Assembly (NCBI GenBank): GCA_024639445.1
Contig: JAHEIJ010000135.1
Span: 1 to 6,338, forward strand
Source of the DNA: Gammaproteobacteria bacterium
GTDB lineage: Bacteria > Pseudomonadota > Gammaproteobacteria > UBA6429 > Thiohalophilaceae
DNA: 6,338 bases
Direction of reading: 5' to 3'
Part shown: positions 1-5,384 of the stretch, in pieces
Numbering within the stretch: the first letter of the stretch is position 1
How the letters are laid out: each line of letters starts with the position of its first letter
Notes under the pieces: model-generated
The model's database searches: none
What the model was told of the DNA's origin: nothing
What the model saw: only the letters and a program-made list of their open reading frames with translations
Made by a program: the position numbers and the translations under genes

Positions 1-909
1 GGCCACATCGTGACTGTCCTCGATGGTGGAATTTTTCACCATATCCACCAGGACGAGCTTTAGCAGATCATCTTTGTCATCCAGGCTGACCCCGCCAAGC
101 ATATCGGCACTGTTTTCGCTCTCTGCCAGGAAACGGGCGGCCTCACTACTGGCCCCCCGATCGGACAGCACAAATACCGAGGAGCCATGGGCTTTATGGT
201 TCTTGAAAGCATCGGCATGAATGGAAATAAACAAATCAGCCTGATGCTCTCGGGCCTTTTCCACCCGATCGCGCAAGCCCACATAGTAGTCCCCATTACG
301 GATCATCACCGGTCGCATACCCGGTTCCTTTTGCACCAGCTTCTTAAGTTTGCGAGCAATCGCTAACACCACATCCTTCTCGCGAGTGCCGCGACGTCCG
401 ATTGCCCCCGGATCTTCCCCACCATGGCCCGCATCAATGGCAATGATGACATCACGCGGCCGATTAGGACTGTTCGCTTGACGAGGCAGGGACTTCTCCG
501 GCGTGGAGTGGCTCGTATCAAATAAATCAATCACCAGGCGGTGACCGTATTCTCCATGGGGCTTGAGCACAAAGCTCTTGGGACGCATCGGGGAACGCAG
601 ATCCAGCACAAACCGCAGCGAATTACCCTTGCGCGAGGCATAACGAATATTCTTTATATATGACTCGCTGTAGTCAAAATCGGGAACTTGACCCCGGTAA
701 CGCGCATTCTTGAGATCGATGACAATGCGATCGGGCCCAGCCAGGGAAAACAGGGCGTGATCCACGGGGGCACTCAGATCAAATACCAGCCGGGTATTAT
801 CCGGAGCCGGCCACATGCGAACACTTTTGACTTGCACCCCCGCCCAGGCGGGTAGCACAAACCCGACCAGCACCAACAGGCACACTATCCGTTTCAATCC
901 TGCGAGCAT
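1..909 (-). CDS. amiB: N-acetylmuramoyl-L-alanine amidase AmiB/AmiC type, 3' end cut off by window
   Basis: Zinc amidase that cuts the amide bond between N-acetylmuramic acid and the stem peptide of peptidoglycan, working in the periplasm at the division septum. The first 303 residues are present. Residues 1-23 are a Sec signal peptide (Lys-Arg, hydrophobic core, AWA before a likely cut after Ala23) with no twin-arginine motif, as in E. coli AmiB rather than AmiC. An AMIN domain (about 26-130) is followed by a short linker and an Amidase_3 domain starting at about 153. Visible zinc ligands are His162 (DAGHGGEDPGA), Glu177 (TREKD) and His231 (SIHADA). Residues 250-298 match the helical insert that blocks the active site in AmiB/AmiC and is moved by LytM-type activators such as EnvC or NlpD. 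The last catalytic Glu and any LysM domain would lie outside the window. Ribosome binding site AAGGGG lies 7 bases before ATG. Its place after nnr-tsaE supports the amiB name. Confidence 0.95.
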   Translation of the reverse strand, partial: MLAGLKRIVCLLVLVGFVLPAWAGVQVKSVRMWPAPDNTRLVFDLSAPVDHALFSLAGPDRIVIDLKNARYRGQVPDFDYSESYIKNIRYASRKGNSLRFVLDLRSPMRPKSFVLKPHGEYGHRLVIDLFDTSHSTPEKSLPRQANSPNRPRDVIIAIDAGHGGEDPGAIGRRGTREKDVVLAIARKLKKLVQKEPGMRPVMIRNGDYYVGLRDRVEKAREHQADLFISIHADAFKNHKAHGSSVFVLSDRGASSEAARFLAESENSADMLGGVSLDDKDDLLKLVLVDMVKNSTIEDSHDVA

Positions 910-944
910 GGATTGACCCCTTATTACTCGTTCTTATCTCATTA

Positions 945-972
945 ATTTTGCACGATAATGAAGGAATTTCAA
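945..972 (-). promoter_or_regulatory. Candidate sigma70 promoter for amiB in an AT-rich spacer
   Basis: The 128-base gap between tsaE and amiB is about 28% G+C by hand count, far below its surroundings. On the minus strand it contains TTGAAA (972-967, 5 of 6 to the -35 consensus), a 16-base spacer and CAAAAT (950-945, 4 of 6 to the -10). Transcription would start near 938 and leave a leader of about 29 bases with a good ribosome binding site. This suggests amiB and what follows can be transcribed apart from nnr-tsaE. Read by eye; AT-rich DNA yields chance matches easily. Confidence 0.42.
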
Positions 973-1037
973 GTAAAAATCTATATAACTTAAGTAGATA
1001 GGGATGAAATCTAGAGATAATTCTAATTATGATTCGA

Positions 1038-1508
1038 TTATACAATCCGCTCGAGCTGTTCCAATAGCGCCAAGCCTGTTTGGCTGTGTGCCAACAGGCG
1101 CACCTGGCGCCCTTCTGCGCGGTGCTGGAGATAAATATCCATATCCGCTTCGGGTAACCAGCCTTCCCCGCGCTCAGGCCACTCCACCAGACAGACGCTG
1201 TCGCCGGTAAAATAATCCCGGCCACCCAGGTACTCCAATTCCTCCGGTTCAGACAGGCGGTACAAATCAAAATGGTAGATATTCTGCAAGGCATCCTTGT
1301 CAGTCAGGGTATAGGGCTCCACCAGGGTATAAGTGGGGCTCTTGACCGCGCCCTCATGACCGAGAGCATGCAGGAAACCACGCACCAGCGTAGTCTTGCC
1401 GGCACCTAATTCACCGTGCAGGTAAATCATGCAACCCGTGGGACACCACCGGGCGAGTTGAGCCCCCAGATTCAGGGTCGCGACTTCATCGACCAGGAAC
1501 TGTTCCAT
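1038..1508 (-). CDS. tsaE: tRNA threonylcarbamoyladenosine biosynthesis ATPase TsaE (YjeE)
   Basis: P-loop ATPase of 156 residues, the usual size of the family. With TsaB and TsaD it supports transfer of the threonylcarbamoyl group to A37 of tRNAs that read ANN codons, in the cytoplasm. The Walker A loop is GELGAGKTT (residues 32-40). SPTYTLV (57-63) is the conserved switch segment, HFDLYRL (79-85) carries the Walker B-like Asp81, and VEWPER (108-113) is the conserved Trp-bearing motif. The ATG shares one base with the nnr stop (TAATG), and a GAGG ribosome binding site lies 4 bases upstream inside nnr, so the two genes are very likely translationally coupled. The next gene downstream, amiB, is separated by 128 AT-rich bases. 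Nothing appears truncated or missing. Confidence 0.97.
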   Translation of the reverse strand: MEQFLVDEVATLNLGAQLARWCPTGCMIYLHGELGAGKTTLVRGFLHALGHEGAVKSPTYTLVEPYTLTDKDALQNIYHFDLYRLSEPEELEYLGGRDYFTGDSVCLVEWPERGEGWLPEADMDIYLQHRAEGRQVRLLAHSQTGLALLEQLERIV

Positions 1509-2995
1509 TACGCCTCAAGATTAACCAGGCGCCGGATTGACGGCATCAGATCGCTGGCCAGCAACCCCCGTTCTCCAATCCCACGGGTCGCCATATCAGC
1601 GGCTTTGCGATGCAGACAAACGCCGAGGCGGGCGGCATCAGATAATTCCAGCCCTTGAGCGATGAGTCCGGCGATGATCCCGGTCAGCACATCCCCCATA
1701 CCGCCGCTCGCCATGGCCGGATTGCCCCCACCACACACACCGGGTAATCCCGCTTTGGACTGAACCAGTGTTCCGGCGCCTTTCAGTACCACCGTGGCAT
1801 CATGTTTCTCCACCAGACTGTTAAGGGTGAGAAACCGATCTTTTGAGACTTCTTTACTGCTCTCGCCCAACAGGCGGGCCGCCTCGCCCGGGTGGGGGGT
1901 CAGCACCCAATGCTGGCGGGGTAAATCGATCCGGGCCAGCAGGTTAAGCGCATCCGCATCCACGACCAGTGGCAGGTTTCGGGCCACCGCCATGGCCAAC
2001 ATTTCCTGAGCCCAAGCATCCTGCCCCAGTCCGGGACCGATGGCGATTACGCTGGCCCTGGCCGAGACGGTCTTTAATGCCTCGCCGTTCTCCGTCCCAT
2101 GACACATTAACTCAGGCCGACCGCAGTTGATGACAGCGGCGTGTTCCTTACGCGTGGCGATACTGACCAGGCCGGCACCGCTGCGCAGGGCCGCTTCACC
2201 GGCCAGGCGCGCCGCGCCCGTCATGCCGAAATTACCGCCGACGATCAACACATGGCCATAGTCACCTTTATGGGTGGCCCGCTTGCGCTGAGGGAGTAAG
2301 GTGATCAATTCCGAGTAGGCCATGCGACTGGCGGCCGGTTTGAACCGTTCATACACCGTAGTGGGAAGCTTGAGATCATCAAACACGACGCGGCCACAAT
2401 AATCTGCCGCTTCACCGGTCAACAGTCCCTGTTTCATCCCGATAAAGGTGATGGTGCAGTCGGCTTTTACTGCCAGACCACAAGGCATACCGGTATCCGC
2501 ATCGAGCCCCGAGGGACTGTCTACCGCCAGCACCGGCTTGTTACACTGATTAATGGCATTGATGGCAAGCATGAAAGGACTTCGCACTTCGCCGCTCAGA
2601 CCGGTCCCGAGCAACGCATCCACAATGACATCATAGTTAGCCAGATCCTGTTCAGCGTAGCTGATGGGAGAAATATCTACCCCATGCAGGCGCTGCAGCG
2701 CTGCCAGGGCATCCCCCTGTAAACGCCCGATATCCCCAACCTGGAGGACGGTTACGTTGAGTTCCTGCTCATGGGCCAGTCGGGCAATGACATAACCGTC
2801 TCCCCCGTTGTTACCGACGCCACATAAAACGGCAATCTGTCTGGCCTCCGGCCAGGTGTCGCGCAGAACATTAAAGGCGGCTTCTCCCGCCCGTTCCATC
2901 AGAATATTACCGGAAATTCCGAACTCTTCGATGGCCAGGCGGTCCAGTTCACGGCATTGCTCGGCGCGATATAGGTTAGTGGGTAAGTCGGTCAT
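1508..2995 (-). CDS. nnr: Bifunctional NAD(P)HX epimerase / ADP-dependent NAD(P)HX dehydratase
   Basis: Repairs hydrated NADH and NADPH: the N-terminal half interconverts R and S forms, and the C-terminal half dehydrates the S form using ADP. The product is 495 residues, close to the family norm. The YjeF_N domain (about 1-215) shows GVGNNGGDG (59-67), VDALLGTG (125-132) and DSPSGLDADTG (159-169). The ribokinase-like C-terminal domain shows GHVLIVGG (247-254), GPGLGQD (320-326), VVDADALN (344-351), TPHPGE (366-371), LKGAGT (404-409) and NPAMASGGMGDVLTG (425-439), in which Asp435 is the expected catalytic residue. The frame is open 30 codons further upstream, to 3085, but that stretch lies antisense to queG and has no family likeness, so I start at the ATG of MTDLPTNLYRAEQ. 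No clear Shine-Dalgarno sequence precedes that ATG. tsaE follows directly. Confidence 0.96.
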   Translation of the reverse strand: MTDLPTNLYRAEQCRELDRLAIEEFGISGNILMERAGEAAFNVLRDTWPEARQIAVLCGVGNNGGDGYVIARLAHEQELNVTVLQVGDIGRLQGDALAALQRLHGVDISPISYAEQDLANYDVIVDALLGTGLSGEVRSPFMLAINAINQCNKPVLAVDSPSGLDADTGMPCGLAVKADCTITFIGMKQGLLTGEAADYCGRVVFDDLKLPTTVYERFKPAASRMAYSELITLLPQRKRATHKGDYGHVLIVGGNFGMTGAARLAGEAALRSGAGLVSIATRKEHAAVINCGRPELMCHGTENGEALKTVSARASVIAIGPGLGQDAWAQEMLAMAVARNLPLVVDADALNLLARIDLPRQHWVLTPHPGEAARLLGESSKEVSKDRFLTLNSLVEKHDATVVLKGAGTLVQSKAGLPGVCGGGNPAMASGGMGDVLTGIIAGLIAQGLELSDAARLGVCLHRKAADMATRGIGERGLLASDLMPSIRRLVNLEA

Positions 2996-3000
2996 GGCGT

Positions 3001-3009
3001 TATCATAAT
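3001..3009 (+). promoter_or_regulatory. Possible queG -10 region, facing the nnr -10
   Basis: The plus strand reads TATCAT (3001-3006) and CATAAT (3004-3009), each 4-5 of 6 to the -10 consensus, directly before the queG ATG at 3015. The sequence TTATCATAA is nearly symmetric, so the same bases give TATGAT on the other strand. No convincing -35 is visible at 16-18 bases upstream. If used, it would give an almost leaderless queG message and would compete with nnr transcription. Confidence 0.22.
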
Positions 3010-3030
3010 GACAAATGAAAGCACCACCAA
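3002..3030 (-). promoter_or_regulatory. Candidate nnr promoter inside the queG start
   Basis: On the minus strand TTGGTG (3030-3025, 3 of 6 to the -35) is followed by a 17-base spacer and TATGAT (3007-3002, 5 of 6 to the -10). Normal spacing puts transcription start at about 2995, the A of the nnr ATG itself. This agrees with the missing Shine-Dalgarno sequence and would make the nnr message leaderless. The weak -35 lies inside the first codons of queG. An alternative is a promoter deeper in queG with a longer leader. Confidence 0.35.
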
Positions 3031-4115
3031 ATAATTCCCATACCCTGAATACGGCCCAATTAGCTGAATTGGCGGCAGAGATCAAGCATTGGGGCCAGGA
3101 ATTGGGCTTTCAACAGCTCGGCATCACAGATACAGATCTTACCCAGGCGGAAACATACCTATTAAATTGGTTAACTAACGGTCATCAGGGTGAGATGGAA
3201 TGGATGGCCCGCCACGGCAGTCTGCGCAGTCGCCCTGCCGAGCTTGTGCCCGGCACAGTGCGGGTGATCAGCGTCCGCATGGATTATTTACCTGATGCCC
3301 ACCCGGCCGAAGCCGTGTTGGCCAACAGTCAGCTAGCGTATGTATCGCGTTACGCCCTGGGTCGGGACTACCACAAGGTCATGCGCCGCCGCCTGCAAAC
3401 CCTGGCGGAACGCATTGCGACGGTCAGTGGCCCGTTTGGCTATCGCGCATTTGTGGATAGTGCCCCTGTGTTGGAAAAACCGCTGGCCGATAAAGCCGGG
3501 CTGGGCTGGATCGGCAAACATTCGAATCTGCTGCATCGCGATGCCGGCTCCTGGTTCTTTCTGGGCGAACTCTACACGGATTTACCCTTACCCATTGATC
3601 AACCAATGACAGAGCATTGTGGTGACTGTGAGGCCTGTATCACTGTCTGCCCCACCGCGGCTATCGTCGAGCCCTATGTGGTTGATGCACGGCGTTGCAT
3701 TTCTTATCTGACCATTGAACTGCAAGGCAGCATTCCCGTGGAGTTCCGTTCCCTGCTAGGCAACCGCATCTATGGTTGTGACGATTGCCAACTGATCTGC
3801 CCCTGGAATCGGTTTGCCACCCTCACGCAGGAAGCTGATTACTCACCGCGCCACGAGCTGGATGCCGTCGAACTGGTCAGCTTGTTCAACTGGGACGAAT
3901 CCACTTTCCTTAATAAACTGGAAGGATCCCCCATTCGACGCATCGGCCATGAATCCTGGTTACGCAACATTGCTGTCGCCCTGGGGAATGCACCAGGAAC
4001 CCCGCAAATCATTGCGGCACTGAAAGCGCGCTTACAACACCCATCCGCCATTGTGCGTGAGCATGTGGAATGGGCCTTACAACAACATCGCATCGATTCA
4101 GCCGTAACTGATTAG
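3015..4115 (+). CDS. queG: Epoxyqueuosine reductase QueG (YjeS)
   Basis: Cytoplasmic cobalamin and iron-sulfur enzyme that reduces epoxyqueuosine to queuosine in the anticodon wobble position (34) of GUN tRNAs, the last step of the pathway. The product is 366 residues, near the E. coli length. The N-terminal cobalamin-binding half (about 15-195) has SRYALGRDYHK (111-121), FVDSAP (146-151, Asp148 the likely acid) and GLGWIGKHS (162-170). Two 4Fe-4S clusters are held by CGDCEACITVCP (Cys202, 205, 208, 212), Cys228 and CDDCQLICPWN (Cys255, 258, 262). All eight cysteines are present. A HEAT-like tail (about 305-358) follows. A stop codon at 3009 in the same frame makes the ATG at 3015 the first possible start. 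There is no good ribosome binding site before it. It diverges from nnr with only 19 bases between the two starts. Confidence 0.97.
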   Translation: MKAPPNNSHTLNTAQLAELAAEIKHWGQELGFQQLGITDTDLTQAETYLLNWLTNGHQGEMEWMARHGSLRSRPAELVPGTVRVISVRMDYLPDAHPAEAVLANSQLAYVSRYALGRDYHKVMRRRLQTLAERIATVSGPFGYRAFVDSAPVLEKPLADKAGLGWIGKHSNLLHRDAGSWFFLGELYTDLPLPIDQPMTEHCGDCEACITVCPTAAIVEPYVVDARRCISYLTIELQGSIPVEFRSLLGNRIYGCDDCQLICPWNRFATLTQEADYSPRHELDAVELVSLFNWDESTFLNKLEGSPIRRIGHESWLRNIAVALGNAPGTPQIIAALKARLQHPSAIVREHVEWALQQHRIDSAVTD

Positions 4116-4122
4116 GCGAATC
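4095..4122 (+). other. Stem-loop across the queG stop codon
   Basis: GATTCAGCC (4095-4103) can pair with GGCGAATC (4115-4122): 8 base pairs with one bulged A and an 11-base loop containing most of the queG stop region. No run of T follows, so it does not qualify as a Rho-independent terminator. It could protect the 3' end of queG RNA or be chance. Confidence 0.3.
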
Positions 4123-4131
4123 AATCTTGGC

Positions 4132-4159
4132 TTGCAGGAGCTGATATACTGCCATGCAA
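4132..4159. repeat. Imperfect inverted repeat over the mobA -10 element
   Basis: TTGCAGG (4132-4138) faces CCATGCAA (4152-4159): 7 matching pairs with one unpaired A and a 13-base centre that holds the candidate -10 TATACT. The placement would suit an operator, but no known regulator site is recognised. It does not resemble the ModE palindrome as I know it. Confidence 0.25.
4142..4150 (+). promoter_or_regulatory. Extended -10 promoter candidate for mobA
   Basis: TGATATACT fits the extended -10 pattern TGnTATAAT, with TATACT (4145-4150) matching 5 of 6. No -35 stands out at 16-18 bases, as is common for extended -10 promoters. Transcription would begin near 4157 and give a leader of about 28 bases before the mobA ATG. 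It would uncouple mobA from queG. Confidence 0.45.
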
Positions 4160-4184
4160 CCCTTACAATCATTTTTGATCGCAG

Positions 4185-4799
4185 ATGTCGTTTAACCCAC
4201 CCGCAAGTACCAATCTGGCAGCCCATGTTCTGGCGGGCGGACGTGCTACCCGGATGCAAGGGGAAGACAAAGGGTTACTGGAATTGAGCGGCAAGCCGTT
4301 ACTGGAACATGTGCTTGATCGTTTACGTTCACAGGTCGCCACGATCTATATCAGTGTCAATCGCCAACCACAGGAGTATCAGGCTTATGGCTGGCCGGTG
4401 ATTGGTGACAACCTGGAAGGATTTCTGGGACCCCTGGCCGGAATCCATGCTGCCTTGCTGGCATGTGAGTATGAATGGCTGTTAACCGTGCCGGTTGATT
4501 GCCCGTTTATCCCGAAGGATCTGGCGCAGCGATTGTCGCAGGCAGTCATTACAACCAACCGACCCCTGGCGGTAGTGCATGATGGTCAGGGATTGCAACC
4601 GACTTTTTGCCTGTTACATCAAAGTCTGACAGAAAGCCTGCAACAATACCTTCAACAGGGTGGCCGCAAGACAGGCGAATGGTTAAGCCGGCAAGATCCC
4701 GCGCTGGCAGACTATGCCGATAACCCGAATGCATTTATCAACATCAACTCACCTGAAGATCTTGAACTGGCGGAACAACGACTGCGGCATGCCGGATAA
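4185..4799 (+). CDS. mobA: Molybdenum cofactor guanylyltransferase MobA
   Basis: Transfers GMP from GTP to Mo-molybdopterin, giving the guanine dinucleotide cofactor used by DMSO-reductase-family enzymes. It is a 204-residue cytoplasmic protein with a nucleotidyltransferase fold. The N-terminal GTP loop is LAGGRATRM followed by GEDKG (16-30). The residue before that second glycine is Gln25, where E. coli has Gly, while Arg23, Gly26, Asp28 and Lys29 are kept. Other motifs are GPLAG (82-86), PVDCPF (103-108) with the metal-binding Asp105, LQPTF (137-141) and NINSPEDL (186-193) near the end. Length is close to E. coli MobA. The ribosome binding site before the ATG at 4185 is weak. The 3' end overlaps mobB by 11 bases, so MobA and MobB are probably translationally coupled. 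moeA follows in the same direction. Confidence 0.96.
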   Translation: MSFNPPASTNLAAHVLAGGRATRMQGEDKGLLELSGKPLLEHVLDRLRSQVATIYISVNRQPQEYQAYGWPVIGDNLEGFLGPLAGIHAALLACEYEWLLTVPVDCPFIPKDLAQRLSQAVITTNRPLAVVHDGQGLQPTFCLLHQSLTESLQQYLQQGGRKTGEWLSRQDPALADYADNPNAFININSPEDLELAEQRLRHAG

Positions 4800-5331
4800 T
4801 CACCTAACAGCAGGATGTCCTGTGCTGGGCTTTGTCGCCTTTAGCGGTACCGGCAAAACCACACTGTTGAAACAACTCATCCCCATACTGAAAGCCCGTG
4901 GTCTGCATCTTGCCGTGATCAAACACACCCATCATCAATTTGATGTCGACACACCAGGGAAAGACAGCTATGAACTGCGCCATGCCGGTGCGGAACAGGT
5001 CATGGTGGCATCACGTCGCCGCTGGGCCTTAATGGTCGAAACACCGAATCAAACTGACGATCCATCACTTGAGTCACTCATCGATCACCTGGATACCAAT
5101 GCACTTGACCTGATCCTGGTGGAAGGCTTCAGGCACACGGCTGTTCCCAAAATCGAACTACACCGGCCAATAATAAATAAACCCTTATTATTTCCCGAAG
5201 ACCCGGACATCATCGCGATTGCCAGCGATGCGCCACTGACACAGCATACCGACTTACCGGTGTTGGCACTGAATAACCCTGAAGCCATCGCTGACTTTGT
5301 TATGGCCCTGGTTAACCAGTATCAATCCTGA
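4789..5331 (+). CDS. mobB: Molybdopterin-guanine dinucleotide biosynthesis accessory GTPase MobB
   Basis: GTP-binding partner of MobA, not strictly required for cofactor formation in E. coli and thought to help supply GTP or pass on the cofactor. The product is 180 residues from the ATG at 4789. The Walker A loop is FSGTGKTT (18-25). KHTHHQFDVDTPGKDSYEL (45-63) is the family's signature block, SRRRWALMVE (76-85) follows, and DLILVEGFRH (107-116) is the Walker B-like strand. The frame is open for 25 further codons upstream, inside mobA, but those residues have no family likeness and would clash with MobA coding, so the internal ATG is preferred. A GTG at 4822 is a possible later start. Codons for residues 127-135 include two ATA and two TTA in an unusually AT-rich patch. 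Confidence 0.95.
   Translation: MPDNHLTAGCPVLGFVAFSGTGKTTLLKQLIPILKARGLHLAVIKHTHHQFDVDTPGKDSYELRHAGAEQVMVASRRRWALMVETPNQTDDPSLESLIDHLDTNALDLILVEGFRHTAVPKIELHRPIINKPLLFPEDPDIIAIASDAPLTQHTDLPVLALNNPEAIADFVMALVNQYQS
5169..5192. repeat. AT-only inverted repeat within mobB
   Basis: AATAATAA (5169-5176) and TTATTATT (5185-5192) are perfect inverted copies separated by 8 bases, in the middle of mobB. The stretch is much richer in A and T than the rest of the gene. As RNA it would be a weak 8-pair hairpin. Low complexity makes a chance origin plausible. Confidence 0.4.
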
Positions 5332-5377
5332 AGATTGAGCTGTGGCATAATATCCGGCCTATCTTATCTGCTTCAGG
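5327..5377 (+). promoter_or_regulatory. Inverted repeat pairing the mobB end with the moeA ribosome binding site
   Basis: CCTGAAG (5327-5333), which includes the mobB TGA stop, is the exact reverse complement of CTTCAGG (5371-5377), whose CAGG is the likely moeA ribosome binding site 7 bases before the ATG. The loop is 37 bases. In RNA that reads through from mobB, the stem could cover the moeA site. RNA starting at the moeA promoter near 5358 would lack the left arm. Confidence 0.35.
5343..5351 (+). promoter_or_regulatory. Extended -10 promoter candidate for moeA
   Basis: TGGCATAAT fits TGnTATAAT, with CATAAT matching 5 of 6, and would start transcription near 5358 with a leader of about 27 bases. 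A second reading is TTGAGC (5335-5340) with TATCTT (5360-5365), but its 19-base spacer is long. The gap between mobB and moeA is 53 bases, enough for a promoter but also compatible with read-through. Confidence 0.42.
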
Positions 5378-5384
5378 TTTAACG

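Noticed and set aside
160..170. Possible frameshift or lesion in amiB
   Set aside because: Translation is continuous from 909 to 1 with all expected motifs in order. The missing part is only the window edge.
797..1294. Open frame of 165 codons on the minus strand overlapping tsaE and amiB
   Set aside because: It runs out of frame through tsaE, across the spacer and into amiB, shows no recognisable domain, and both true genes have full motif support.
2996..3085. Upstream extension of nnr by 30 codons
   Set aside because: The frame is open, but the residues do not resemble the family, lie antisense to the queG N-terminus, and would overlap the queG start. The ATG at 2995 gives the normal nnr N-terminus.
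4116..4184. Rho-independent terminator after queG
   Set aside because: The only stem is the one across the stop codon and it is followed by AATCTTGG rather than a T run. The later ATTTTT (4171-4176) has no GC-rich stem before it.
4714..4788. Upstream extension of mobB by 25 codons
   Set aside because: It lies entirely inside mobA and has no likeness to MobB, which normally begins a few residues before the Walker A strand.
5332..5384. Molybdenum cofactor riboswitch or ModE site before moeA
   Set aside because: The space is too short for the known Moco RNA element, and no TATATA-type ModE palindrome is visible here or before mobA.
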